From CBDUEF01 sp018063485 (GTDB taxonomy: Bacteria > Pseudomonadota > Alphaproteobacteria > Rhodobacterales > Rhodobacteraceae), in the NCBI GenBank assembly GCA_037045435.1, contig JBAOID010000016.1:62001-126000 (forward strand): a DNA stretch of 64,000 bases. Reading direction: 5' to 3'. The notes beneath the pieces were generated by a model. It ran no database searches. It was not told the DNA's origin and saw only the letters and a list, made by a program, of their open reading frames with translations. A program made the position numbers and the translations under genes. Positions 7,886-16,748 of this stretch are shown in pieces. Position 1 is the first letter of the stretch. Each line of letters starts with the position of its first letter.

Positions 7886-8869
7886 ATGGATCACGTTCTG
7901 GTCACCGGAGGCGCGGGCTATATCGGATCGCACGCTTGCAAGGCGCTGGCGCGTGCCGGCTTTACCCCCGTGACCTATGACAATCTGTCAACGGGCTGGC
8001 GTGAAGCGGTGAAATACGGGCCGCTGATTGAGGCCGATCTGTCGGACCGGGCGGCGCTGGATGCGGTCTTTGCCCATTATCGGCCCAAGGCGGTCATGCA
8101 TTTTGCAGCCCTGTCGCTGGTGGGGGAGTTGATGCGTGATCCGGGGCGCTATTGGCGTGCGAATGTTCTGGGCGCATTGAATTTGGTTGAGGCGGCGGTG
8201 GCTGCAGGCTGTCTGAATTTCGTGATGTCGTCGACCTGCGCAACTTATGGCGATCAGGATGGCGTGTTGCTGGATGAAAACAGCGCGCAACTGCCGATCA
8301 ATGCCTATGGGGCCTCCAAACGCGCGATTGAGGATATCCTGCACGGTTTTGCGGCCAGCCACGGGTTGAACCCGGTGATTTTTCGCTATTTCAACGTGGC
8401 CGGGGCTGATCCCGAGGGCGAGTTGGGCGAGCAACACCGCCCCGAAACCCATCTGATCCCGCTGATGCTGGATGCGATCGAGGGGCGGCGACCGGCGCTG
8501 ACGCTGTTTGGCACCGATTACCCGACGCCCGATGGCACTTGCGTGCGAGATTATGTGCATGTCAGCGATCTGGTGGCCGCGCATGTGTTGGGGCTGCAAT
8601 GGCTGTTTGAGGGCAAGCAGGGTTGTGCGTTCAATCTGGGCTCGGGGCGCGGCTTTTCGGTCAAGGATGTGATTGCCGCAGCCGGTGCCGTGACCAACCG
8701 CCCGGTGCCGGTGGTGATTGGTCCTCGTCGCCCTGGTGATGCGGCGAGCTTGGTTTCCGGGTCTGGCCGTGCCATTGCGGAACTGGGATGGCGACCGGAA
8801 CGCTCGGACCTGGCCAATATGATCTCGGATGCGCTGCGCTGGAGCCGCCAGCCGGGGTATTCGCGGTAA
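7886..8869 (+). CDS. galE: UDP-glucose 4-epimerase
   Basis: Interconverts UDP-glucose and UDP-galactose with bound NAD+; cytoplasmic short-chain dehydrogenase fold. 327 residues, the usual length. NAD motif GGAGYIGSH at residues 8-16, SSTCATYGD near 120, catalytic Tyr-x-x-x-Lys in YGASKRA near 145, substrate loop RYFNVAGADPEGE and C-terminal GSGRGFSV. The ATG at 7886 is chosen because it directly precedes the Rossmann strand and follows a CAGGGGCGG ribosome site; the reading frame is open 111 nt further upstream but shows no homology-like sequence. It lies 12 nt before the glycosyltransferase gene, probably in one operon. Confidence 0.93.
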   Translation: MDHVLVTGGAGYIGSHACKALARAGFTPVTYDNLSTGWREAVKYGPLIEADLSDRAALDAVFAHYRPKAVMHFAALSLVGELMRDPGRYWRANVLGALNLVEAAVAAGCLNFVMSSTCATYGDQDGVLLDENSAQLPINAYGASKRAIEDILHGFAASHGLNPVIFRYFNVAGADPEGELGEQHRPETHLIPLMLDAIEGRRPALTLFGTDYPTPDGTCVRDYVHVSDLVAAHVLGLQWLFEGKQGCAFNLGSGRGFSVKDVIAAAGAVTNRPVPVVIGPRRPGDAASLVSGSGRAIAELGWRPERSDLANMISDALRWSRQPGYSR

Positions 8870-8881
8870 GGAGGGGACGCC

Positions 8882-9841
8882 ATGCGGCATGTGCTGATTT
8901 CCAGCATCAAGGATGAAGGCCCGTTCCTGCTGGAATGGGTGGCACATCATCTGGTGCTGGGTTTTGATCAGATTGCGATTGCGTCGAATGATTGCCGGGA
9001 TGGGTCTGATGCGCTACTGGCCGCGTTGGATGGCGCGGGCTATATCACCCATGTTGCCAATGTCTTGCAGCCCGGCGACATTCCGCAACATGCCGGATAT
9101 GAGCGTATCCGGCAGCGGCTGGAGCTGTTGCCCGAAGATTGGCTGATGATGCTGGACGCCGACGAATTTCTCAATGTGCATTGCGGTGCCGGACGGGTGG
9201 CCGATCTGACTGCGCGCGCCGACCAGGAAATCGACATAATCGCGCTGTCTGGCATGGGCTTTACCGATGCGCCTGAAATCAATTGGCGGCCCGGCGCGAT
9301 CTGCGCGCGCTTTCCGCATCGTTTGCCGCTGCGTCACAAGGCCAATGCGGCGGTAAAAAGCCTGACGCGGGGCACGGCGCGCTTTGCCGGGATTCACAAT
9401 CATCACATGGTCGGCTATTCCGCCCGCCCGCCGCTGGTGGTGATGCGCGGCGATGGGGCACGGTTTGAACTGGCGCGAAACCTGCCAATTTACAAGCAGT
9501 TGCGCAATCTGCCGCTGCGCGAGATTACCCACCGTCTGGCGCAATATAATCACTATTTGATCAAGACCTGGGACAGCTTTCTGTTGCGCCGTGACCGCGG
9601 GCGCGGTGTTGCAGTGGTTGACGGCCCCACAACCGACCGTCACACCGAAGCGTATTTTTCCGAACGCCAGATCAGTGATGGCACAGACGCGACCATCCTG
9701 CGCTATGGTGCCGAGGTTGCCGGGCTGATGGCCGCAATGCTCGAGGATCGCCTGATCCGATCCGCCCAGTCGGAAACCGACGCGCGCTACGGCGACCTCG
9801 TCGCCCGATTTCGACATCCGCAACGGGGCCTGTTCCCGTGA
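8882..9841 (+). CDS. Glycosyltransferase family 2-type protein (Glyco_tranf_2_4-like)
   Basis: 319 residues. Begins VLISSIKDEGPFLLEWVAHHLVLGFDQI, the start of a family common in Rhodobacterales that resembles GT-A glycosyltransferases. MMLDADEFLNV near residue 95 supplies the DxD-like metal site. RFPHRLPLRHKANAAVKSL and GIHNHHMV are in the second half. Predicted cytoplasmic or membrane-associated sugar transferase using a nucleotide sugar. An AGGAGGGGACGCC ribosome site precedes the ATG. Next to galE, ugd and manC it fits surface glycan assembly; the acceptor and sugar cannot be read from sequence. Confidence 0.8.
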   Translation: MRHVLISSIKDEGPFLLEWVAHHLVLGFDQIAIASNDCRDGSDALLAALDGAGYITHVANVLQPGDIPQHAGYERIRQRLELLPEDWLMMLDADEFLNVHCGAGRVADLTARADQEIDIIALSGMGFTDAPEINWRPGAICARFPHRLPLRHKANAAVKSLTRGTARFAGIHNHHMVGYSARPPLVVMRGDGARFELARNLPIYKQLRNLPLREITHRLAQYNHYLIKTWDSFLLRRDRGRGVAVVDGPTTDRHTEAYFSERQISDGTDATILRYGAEVAGLMAAMLEDRLIRSAQSETDARYGDLVARFRHPQRGLFP

Positions 9842-9960
9842 CCTCTGCGGGGCGACTTTGTGGCGTGAGCCTTTGGAACGCTGGCTCAAATCGAACAGAT
9901 TTGCAAACCGGTTCAATGGTGCTGTGCTGGGCCCGTCAGGGTTCTGTTGAACTCAAGCCA

Positions 9961-10034
9961 TGGAGGCGGGTATCGGAATCGAACCGATCTACATGGATTT
10001 GCAATCCAGCGCATAGCCTGCCTGCCCACCCGCC
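9961..10034 (-). tRNA. tRNA-Cys (GCA)
   Basis: Folds on the minus strand: acceptor stem GGCGGGT/ACCCGCC closed at 10034 and 9965, anticodon stem-loop GGATTGCAAATCC with anticodon GCA, T-arm ATCGGTTCGATTCCGAT, discriminator T and an encoded CCA at 9961-9963. 74 nt. Transcribed in the same direction as tRNA-Gly, 280 nt upstream. Confidence 0.95.
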
Positions 10035-10256
10035 TCATGGTGAGGGTGAGATAAGGGAAAGCGATAGGGGGTGCAAGGGGGCAATGAGCGCTTTGTGCCA
10101 AAGCCAGCGCGCGGATGCCATTGCCTTGTGGTCAAGGCCGTCGATGGATGCGGGAGGGGATTCCAGACTGCTGGCTGAATACAACGAATATTATCTGGTA
10201 GCTGGGCGCTGCCTGGCCGCCGTCGCGATACCCATCTCGCGCGGCCCGGCCCACAA

Positions 10257-10285
10257 AAGCAAAAGGCCACCCGAAGGCGGCCTTT
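10257..10285 (-). terminator. Intrinsic terminator after tRNA-Gly
   Basis: Minus strand reads AAAGGCCGCC, loop TTCG, GGTGGCC, then TTTTGCTTTTG. The stem closed by a TTCG tetraloop and followed by T-rich sequence lies 30 nt past the 3' end of tRNA-Gly, so tRNA-Gly is probably a single transcript. Confidence 0.75.
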
Positions 10286-10314
10286 GCTAACTTCCTGCAT
10301 TTGCAGGGCCAATT

Positions 10315-10389
10315 TGGAGCGGGCGATGAGATTCGAACTCACGACCCTAACCTTGGCAAGGTTATGCTCTACCCCTGAGCTACGCCCGC
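10315..10389 (-). tRNA. tRNA-Gly (GCC)
   Basis: Minus strand: acceptor stem GCGGGCG/CGCCCGC, D-arm TAGCTCAGGGGTAGAGCA, anticodon loop CTTGCCAAG with anticodon GCC, T-arm GTGAGTTCGAATCTCAT, discriminator T, encoded CCA at 10315-10317. 75 nt, followed by the hairpin terminator at 10257-10285. Confidence 0.95.
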
Positions 10390-10458
10390 ACCGTCTTGGT
10401 GGCGGTGAGATAGGATGAACTCGGCGCGGCTGCAAGAGGAAAATTCGCTTGTGTCGGG

Positions 10459-11634
10459 TTATTTTACCGCTGCGGCCGCCGCGATGAGTGCGGTGGCGAT
10501 CTGGTCGAGTTCAAGAGTGCCAAGTCGGGTCGGCAGGCGGACGTCGCAGGCCCGCATCAGCATGGCGCGGGTCTGTGGCAGATCGGCCATTTCGCCAAGA
10601 AACTCCCAGTTCCAGAAGGCACGGGCGTTGCCTTCGGTCAGGCCAAAGACCTGCACCGATACGCCACGCTTCTTGGCTTCAAGCTGGAAATTGAGCGCCT
10701 CGGTATCCGTCCAGCCACCGACAAGGTTGAACTGGATGGAATCGGGCGCGCGTTGCTCGGGGGGCAGGGCTGTGGGGACGTTCAGAAAAGGGCTGGAGTT
10801 CAACTGCGCTGCAACGCGATCATGGCCTGCCCGGCCCTTGGCAACGCGTGTGGCCACTTCGGGCAATTGCGGGCGGATCACAGCGGCGGACAGGTTCTGC
10901 ATCCGCATGTTGTAGAGCGGCAATTTGTTTTGCCACAGCATATAGCTGTTTTGCATTCCGGCATGTTTCTTCCAGTTGGACTCATAGGCCCCGGACATGA
11001 TGACGCATCGGGCGGCAAGCTCCGGGTCGTCGGTGATCAGGATGCCACCTTCGCCGGCATTGACCAGCTTGTAGGATTGAAATGAAAAGCAGCCGATCTT
11101 GCCAATGGTGCCGATATTGCAACCGTTCCAGGTGGTGCCCAAACTATGGGCGGCGTCTTCGATCACCGGGATGCTTCGTGCATCGCAAAGCGCCATGATC
11201 GCATCCATATCCGAGGTATGGCCGCGCATATGGCTGATCAGCACCGCTGAGGCGAGATCAAGCTTCGTCTCGAAATCTGCCATGTTGATCCGGTAGTTGT
11301 CAGCGGTTTCAATCAGGATCGGGGTCAGTCCGGCATGGACCACGGCAGAAGGGACGGCAGCAAAGGTGAAGGCCGGGATCAGCACATTGGCCCGCTGCGG
11401 CAGATCAAGAGCCTTGAGCGCCAGAAACAGCGCGGCAGAGCAGGACGAAACCGCCAATGCGTATTTCGAGCCAAGTAAATCGGCAAACTCCTGTTCAAGC
11501 AACGCCACAGGCGAGGCATCTGATGTATAGCGAAACAGATCACCCGACATCAGCAGACGCTCGATTTCCGCACGGGCGGCCTCTGGAATCGGTTCGGCGT
11601 CATAGGGCGAGAGCGAGGGGCGATCTTGCAGCAT
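10459..11634 (-). CDS. DegT/DnrJ/EryC1/StrS-family PLP aminotransferase
   Basis: 391 residues, fold type I PLP enzyme. PLP-binding Lys lies in FSFQSYKLVNAGEGG near residue 190; VIEDAAHSLG near residue 155 holds the Asp and His that contact PLP; SSCSAALFLALKAL near residue 65 is the phosphate-binding region. Most members transaminate keto-sugar nucleotides to amino sugars, which would fit the nearby polysaccharide genes, but some act on cyclitols or small keto acids. It stands alone between the tRNAs and the amine operon, with 177 bp to the next gene. Substrate not known. Confidence 0.85.
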   Translation of the reverse strand: MLQDRPSLSPYDAEPIPEAARAEIERLLMSGDLFRYTSDASPVALLEQEFADLLGSKYALAVSSCSAALFLALKALDLPQRANVLIPAFTFAAVPSAVVHAGLTPILIETADNYRINMADFETKLDLASAVLISHMRGHTSDMDAIMALCDARSIPVIEDAAHSLGTTWNGCNIGTIGKIGCFSFQSYKLVNAGEGGILITDDPELAARCVIMSGAYESNWKKHAGMQNSYMLWQNKLPLYNMRMQNLSAAVIRPQLPEVATRVAKGRAGHDRVAAQLNSSPFLNVPTALPPEQRAPDSIQFNLVGGWTDTEALNFQLEAKKRGVSVQVFGLTEGNARAFWNWEFLGEMADLPQTRAMLMRACDVRLPTRLGTLELDQIATALIAAAAAVK

Positions 11635-11811
11635 TTCAGATTTCCTTCAAGTGAGTTTCAGGAAATGTGTATATGCTCACCGAGGCATTGCCTAGAGATC
11701 GTCATCCGCAAATATACGAAAAGTTCTGCTGGATATGGGTCTGAGCCGCGCCTGCGGTGCTCGCCTGTCAGGGCAGATGTCTTCGGCGGGGATAATTGGG
11801 CCAGGCGGATG

Positions 11812-13113
11812 TCACAGCCCAAGTCGGTCGCGCAGGGTGAACCAGGTCATTGCCAGCGCCAGCAGTGGAGTGCGCAGGCCCGTGCCACCGGGAAAGCGCG
11901 GCTGCGGCAGGCTGGCCATCAGATCAAATCCAGACGATTGCGCGACGGTGGCTTCGGCCAGAAGCTTGCCCGCAAGCGTGGCCATGGCGACGCCGTGGCC
12001 GGAATAGCCCGAGGCCGACAGGATGCCGGGGGCAGGGCGGGCAAGGCAGGGCATCCGGTTCATGGTGATGGCAAGGGTGCCGCCCCAGGCATAGTCGATT
12101 CTGGTATCCTTGAGTTGGGGGTAGACCTCAAGCATCGGCTTGAGAACGGTTTTGTGGATATTGGGAAAGCGGTAGCCATAGGATTCGCCGCCGCCAAACA
12201 GCAGCCGGTTGTCTTCTGAAAGCCGCCAGTAATTCACCACGAATTTGGTATCGGCGACGGCGACGGGTTTGGAGAGAATCCCATGGGCGCGATCCCCGAG
12301 CGGTTCGGTTGCAAGCATGAAATTGTTGATTGGCATGACCTTGGCTGCGATCTGGCCATTGAGATTGCCCAGATAACCGTTGCCTGCAAGGATCAGATGA
12401 TCGGCAAGCACCCGGCCTTGGCCGGTTCGGATCGTGTGGGGGCTGCCTTGGGCAAGGTTGTGAACCTCGGAACGCTCATGGATATGAGCCCCTGCATCTG
12501 CGGCGGCTTTGGCCAGACCCAGCGCAAGATTCAGCGGATGCACATGGCCTGCATCCCAATCAATTTCGCCACCGCGATAGGCCTTCGAGCCGATCAACGC
12601 GGTGATCCCTGCGTGGTCAAGTGGCTGGATATGGGTATAGCCGTAGTCGCGTGCCAACTTGTCGGCATAGGCATGGGTGTGGCGGACCTCGCGATCAGAC
12701 CAGCAGGCATGGGCAACGCCGGGATGGAAAGTGATCGGCATTTTGTGATCACTGATCAACGATTTCACCAGCGCCTTGCTGTCCTGGGCCAAATCCCAAA
12801 GCCGGTGCGCGGCGTCCACGCCGACAGCCTTCTCGATCCAGTTCTGATCCTGCCGCTGCCCCGACCCAACCTGCCCGCCATTGCGCCCCGAAGCGCCAAA
12901 GCCCACGCGGTGGGCCTCCAGCAGCACCACATTGACACCCTTTTGTGCCAGATGCAGCGCCGCCGACAGTCCGGTATAGCCGCCGCCGATGATGCAGACA
13001 TCGGCCCGGACCTCGCCGCGCAGCGCCTCAAAGGGCGCCAGCGCGGTCTTGGTCGCGGCGTAATAGGACGGGGGATATTCCCCCGCCACGTCATTTGCAT
13101 GCAGAAGGTTCAT
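11812..13113 (-). CDS. puuB: FAD-dependent amine oxidoreductase, gamma-glutamylputrescine oxidase-like
   Basis: DAO-fold flavoenzyme of about 433 residues. N-terminal FAD motif ADVCIIGGGYTGLSAALHLA around residues 38-57; ASGRNGGQVGSGQRQDQ follows, as in PuuB/OrdL proteins; C-terminal LSASGYSGHGVAMATLAGKLLAEA closes the FAD site. In E. coli PuuB oxidises gamma-glutamylputrescine to the aldehyde. Start chosen at the ATG (13113) that overlaps the stop of the upstream glutamine synthetase gene as ATGA; an in-frame codon 30 nt earlier lies inside that gene. Last gene of the minus-strand amine operon. The exact amine is an inference from the PuuA-like neighbours. Confidence 0.85.
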   Translation of the reverse strand: MNLLHANDVAGEYPPSYYAATKTALAPFEALRGEVRADVCIIGGGYTGLSAALHLAQKGVNVVLLEAHRVGFGASGRNGGQVGSGQRQDQNWIEKAVGVDAAHRLWDLAQDSKALVKSLISDHKMPITFHPGVAHACWSDREVRHTHAYADKLARDYGYTHIQPLDHAGITALIGSKAYRGGEIDWDAGHVHPLNLALGLAKAAADAGAHIHERSEVHNLAQGSPHTIRTGQGRVLADHLILAGNGYLGNLNGQIAAKVMPINNFMLATEPLGDRAHGILSKPVAVADTKFVVNYWRLSEDNRLLFGGGESYGYRFPNIHKTVLKPMLEVYPQLKDTRIDYAWGGTLAITMNRMPCLARPAPGILSASGYSGHGVAMATLAGKLLAEATVAQSSGFDLMASLPQPRFPGGTGLRTPLLALAMTWFTLRDRLGL

Positions 13114-14465
13114 ACGTTCAACAGAAGATGTTCGCGCTCCCAAGGGCTGATAACCTGAAGGAACTCTTTGTATTCGTTGCGCTTTACCGAATCGTAGACC
13201 TTGACGAAATCATTGCCCAGCACGTCGCAAAGCGCCTTGTCCGCCTCCAACAGGTCCAAAGCGTCGCCCATATTGGTGGGGATATCGTCGCTGTCGATAT
13301 AGGCGTTCGAGGTGAACTCCGGGCGCGGGTCTTTCTTTTCCATCAGACCAAGATAGCCACAGGCCAGCGTGGCCGCGATGCCAAGATAAGGGTTCACATC
13401 CATGCCGGGCAGCCGGTTTTCCACGCGCCGACCTGCGGGACTGGAGATTGGGATGCGCAGGCCGGTGGTGCGGTTATCGCGGCCCCACTCAAGGTTGATC
13501 GGGGCGGCAAAATCGGGAACATAGCGGCGGTAGCTGTTCACATAGGGGGCCAGCACCGCGATTGCACCGGTAAGGTGGTTCTGCATCCCTGCAATGAAAT
13601 GCATGAAGGCTTCAGTTTCGCCGCCTTTCTTGTCGGAGAAGATGTTCTTGCCGGTCTTGCTGTCAATCACCGAGGTGTGGATATGCATGGCTGATCCCGG
13701 CTCACCGGCGATAGGCTTGGCCATGAACGTGGCAAAGCAATCGTGGCGCAGGGCAGCCTCGCGGATCAGGCGTTTGAAGAAGAACACATCATCGGCAAGC
13801 CGGATCGGATCGCCATGGGCAAGGTTCAGCTCGATCTGGCCCGCGCCGCCTTCTTGCAGAATGCCGTCGATCTCAAGGCCCTGGGCTTCAGCGAAATCAT
13901 AGATGTCGTCGATAACCTTGCCGTATTCATCCACTGCCGACAGCGAATAGGCCTGTTTGCCTGCGGCCCGGCGGCCTGAGCGGCCCATCGGTGGAATGAC
14001 AGGTTGGTTCGGGTCGATGTTGCGGGCGGTCAGGAAGAATTCCATCTCGGGGGCGACAACGGCGGTCCAGCCCTGGTCTGCATAAAGCTGAACAATGCGG
14101 CGCAGCACATTGCGCGGGGCATAGGCCACCAGATTGCCCTCTTGATCCTTGGCGTCATGGATCACCTGCAGCGTCACATCTGCCGTCCAGGGCGCGGCGG
14201 TAGCGGTGGTAAAATCAGGCTCAAGGATCATGTCCGGCTCGGTGAAGGCATCAAAGGGGTTATCGGCCCATTCGCCGGTGATGGTTTGCAAAAAGATCGA
14301 GTTTGGCAGGTAGTAATTGGTCTGATGGGCGAATTTCGCCGCAGGCATTGCCTTGCCGCGCGCCACTCCGGCAATATCGCCGATCACACATTCCACTTCA
14401 TCTACGCGGCGGTCACCAATATATTCGCGGGCTGCCTCTGGCAGTTTGTCGGTCCATTTGGACAT
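13110..14465 (-). CDS. puuA: Glutamine synthetase-family ligase, gamma-glutamylputrescine synthetase-like
   Basis: 451 residues from ATG 14465 (MSKWTDKLPEAAREYIGDRRV), which starts directly at the N-terminal beta-grasp; the frame is open upstream without homology. Catalytic domain motifs: APEMEFFLTARN near residue 135, GAGQIELNLAHGDP, FMAKPIAGEPGSAMHIHTS, and GRRVENRLPGMDVNPYLGIAATLACGYLGL near the C-terminus. PuuA proteins attach glutamate to putrescine or other amines using ATP rather than ammonia. Sits between an amidohydrolase and the PuuB-like oxidase (ATGA overlap), so a gamma-glutamyl amine pathway is well supported. Paralogue of the gene at 15264. Confidence 0.85.
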   Translation of the reverse strand: MSKWTDKLPEAAREYIGDRRVDEVECVIGDIAGVARGKAMPAAKFAHQTNYYLPNSIFLQTITGEWADNPFDAFTEPDMILEPDFTTATAAPWTADVTLQVIHDAKDQEGNLVAYAPRNVLRRIVQLYADQGWTAVVAPEMEFFLTARNIDPNQPVIPPMGRSGRRAAGKQAYSLSAVDEYGKVIDDIYDFAEAQGLEIDGILQEGGAGQIELNLAHGDPIRLADDVFFFKRLIREAALRHDCFATFMAKPIAGEPGSAMHIHTSVIDSKTGKNIFSDKKGGETEAFMHFIAGMQNHLTGAIAVLAPYVNSYRRYVPDFAAPINLEWGRDNRTTGLRIPISSPAGRRVENRLPGMDVNPYLGIAATLACGYLGLMEKKDPRPEFTSNAYIDSDDIPTNMGDALDLLEADKALCDVLGNDFVKVYDSVKRNEYKEFLQVISPWEREHLLLNV

Positions 14466-14514
14466 TTTATCACACTGTTGGTTCGGGTTACCCCCGTTTG
14501 AAACCACGGGGCGT

Positions 14515-15195
14515 TCAGGATATCTTGGCCTTGAAGAAAGCGGCGATGTCACCGGCTATTTCTTGATCATTCAACGGGTCTGACAGCCGCTGGGCGGCTG
14601 CCGCCATGACAGATTCGGGAACCAGACCTTTGCCCCGCGTCTGCATCAGACCATCCACGAAATCGGGGCGAAATTCGGGATGGGCCTGCACCGTCAACAG
14701 ACGGTCATCGTAAAGCAGGGCCGCATTGGTGCAAAAATCATTCGAAGCAATGACCTTGGCGTTTTCAGGCTTTTCGGTGACTTGATCACGATGCCAAGCG
14801 TTCAATGTGCGCTTTTCGCCGTTGAAATCGTAATCGGTCGCCCCTACCGCCCAACCCTTGGCATAGCGTTCCACCTTGCCACCCATGGCTTGCGCGATGA
14901 TCTGATGGCCAAAACAGACACCGACCATGGGCACATGGGCGGTATAGGATTTGCGGATGAACTCCTCAAGCGGGGGAATCCAGTCGTGATCTTCATAGGC
15001 GCCATGGCGCGAACCCGTGATCAGCCAGCCGTCGCAATCGGTGACGGCGGCGGGAAACTCGCCTTCGACCACGCGATAGGTGCGAAAGGTAAAGCCATGC
15101 CCTGCGAGCAGGCGTGCGAACATATCGGGATAGTCACCCGATGTTTCGCTAAGCCCCTCGGGGGCGAGTCCGGTCTGCAGGATGCCGATCAGCAT
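14515..15195 (-). CDS. Class I glutamine amidotransferase-like hydrolase (gamma-glutamyl-GABA hydrolase candidate)
   Basis: 226 residues from the ATG of MLIGILQTGLAPEGL (15195). Catalytic nucleophile in GVCFGHQIIAQAMGG, the downstream His in TVQAHPEFRPDF, and oxyanion segment LITGSRHGAYEDHDWI. Class I amidotransferases of this form occur as single-domain proteins next to PuuA-like ligases in Rhodobacteraceae. In that setting a role like PuuD, cleaving the gamma-glutamyl bond to release the product and glutamate, is reasonable, although PuuD itself belongs to the related peptidase C26 group. Lies between the two ligase genes with short gaps (49 and 68 nt). Confidence 0.8.
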   Translation of the reverse strand: MLIGILQTGLAPEGLSETSGDYPDMFARLLAGHGFTFRTYRVVEGEFPAAVTDCDGWLITGSRHGAYEDHDWIPPLEEFIRKSYTAHVPMVGVCFGHQIIAQAMGGKVERYAKGWAVGATDYDFNGEKRTLNAWHRDQVTEKPENAKVIASNDFCTNAALLYDDRLLTVQAHPEFRPDFVDGLMQTRGKGLVPESVMAAAAQRLSDPLNDQEIAGDIAAFFKAKIS

Positions 15196-15263
15196 TGGAT
15201 ATCCGCTTTTGGGTTCGTTCAAGGTGACGCGGCCCCCCGCTCTGGTCAAGGGGGCCGTGCGGA

Positions 15264-16604
15264 TCAGACCGTATCGAGATACAATTCGACCAGTTCGGTT
15301 TCGGAAAGTTCGTCGATATAGTGCAACTCTTGCCGCTTGGTCGAGATAAGGTTCTTGATCAATTCTGGATGGATAAAGCGCGGAATGATGCTGCTGCTCT
15401 CCATCGCGTCAATCGCATGTTCCCACGAATCTGGAATCTGCGGCAGGCCTTCGACGGCATAGGCGTTGCCGATGACCGGGCTTGCTGGCTCCATCTGGTT
15501 TTCGATACCGTCGAGCGCTGCCCCCAGGATGGCCGCGAGCATGAGATAGGGGTTCACGTCCCCCCCGGCCACCCGATGCTCGATCCGCCGCGCGGCAGGG
15601 TTGCCGGCAGGGATGCGAATCGCTGCGGTGCGGTTCTCGTACCCCCAGGCAATGGCGGTGGGGGCGTGTTTGCCCGGAACCAGGCGTTCATAGCTGTTCT
15701 GGTGTGGAGCGAAGATCAGCGTTGAATCATGCATCGCATTGAGGCAACCCGCAACCGCCTGACGCAGCAAGGCGGTGCCTTTGGGGCCGCCGCTGTCGAA
15801 CACGTTTTCGCCTTTGTCATCAACGAGTGAGAAATGCGTGTGCAGACCCGAGCCGGAATACTCCGGGTAGGGTTTGGCCATGAAACTGGCGGCAAACCCA
15901 TGGCGGCGGGCAAGGCCCTTGACCAACATCTTGAAAAGCCAGGCATCATCGGCGGCGCGCAGGGCATCGTCGCAATGCATCAGGTTCACTTCGAACTGAC
16001 CCAGACCGGTTTCCGAGGTGGAGGTATCTGCCGGAATGTCCATTGCTTCACAGGCGTCATAAAGATCGGTGAAGAAGGTGTCAAAAGCATCCAAAGCGCG
16101 GATCGAGAGGGTTTCGGCGGCCTTGCGGCGCTTGCCCGAACGGGGGCTTGCCGGAACCTGCATGGTCTTGCCGGAGTCGTCGATCAGGAAAAACTCCAAT
16201 TCCATCGCGCAAACCGGCGTCAACCCACGGGCCTTGAACCGATCCACTACGGCGCGCAGAGCGTGGCGGGGATCGCCCTCATAAGGGGTGCCGTTCTCAC
16301 GAAACATCCAGATCGGAAGCAGCGCGGTGGGGGCCTCAAGCCAAGGCATCGGCATGAAGCCGCGCTCGGTGGGTTTCAGGATACCGTCCTGATCGCCCTG
16401 TTCAAAGACAAGGGGGGAATCGTCGATATCCTCGCCCCAGATATCAAGGTTCAGAACCGAAAACGGAAAGCGCGTGCCGTTCTTGACCACATTTTCGGCA
16501 AAACGTGCAGGTACGCGCTTGCCACGGGCTTGCCCGTTCAAATCCGCCGCAGCGACACGAATGGTGCGCACGTCGGGATGCTTTCTCAGCCAATCTTTCA
16601 TCAT
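15264..16604 (-). CDS. Glutamine synthetase-family protein (second PuuA-like ligase)
   Basis: About 446 residues from ATG 16604 (MMKDWLRKHPDV); a GTG at 16634 would add ten residues. Conserved blocks RTIRVAAADLNGQARGKRVPARFA, AMELEFFLIDDSG, GLGQFEVNLMH, FMAKPYPEYSGSGLHTHFSL, RTAAIRIPAGNPAARRIEHRVAGGDVNPYLMLAAILGAAL. It diverges clearly from the 13110 gene, so the two ligases probably take different amines or act as a hetero-complex. The 144 nt upstream separating it from the permease hold TTTTGATCA at about 16693 and the palindrome TTTGATCAAA at about 16731, possible regulator sites. Confidence 0.85.
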   Translation of the reverse strand: MMKDWLRKHPDVRTIRVAAADLNGQARGKRVPARFAENVVKNGTRFPFSVLNLDIWGEDIDDSPLVFEQGDQDGILKPTERGFMPMPWLEAPTALLPIWMFRENGTPYEGDPRHALRAVVDRFKARGLTPVCAMELEFFLIDDSGKTMQVPASPRSGKRRKAAETLSIRALDAFDTFFTDLYDACEAMDIPADTSTSETGLGQFEVNLMHCDDALRAADDAWLFKMLVKGLARRHGFAASFMAKPYPEYSGSGLHTHFSLVDDKGENVFDSGGPKGTALLRQAVAGCLNAMHDSTLIFAPHQNSYERLVPGKHAPTAIAWGYENRTAAIRIPAGNPAARRIEHRVAGGDVNPYLMLAAILGAALDGIENQMEPASPVIGNAYAVEGLPQIPDSWEHAIDAMESSSIIPRFIHPELIKNLISTKRQELHYIDELSETELVELYLDTV

Positions 16605-16748
16605 GTTTTTCAGGAGGGCATGGTCCCCGAGCACACCTGTCCATCGGACCAGCAGTCAGGTTTGGATCATGCCCTTGATCCCATCCTTTGTTTTGATCAC
16701 CGGCGGCGGCCGTTGTGGCAGTCCCGCAATTTGATCAAATACAGGATA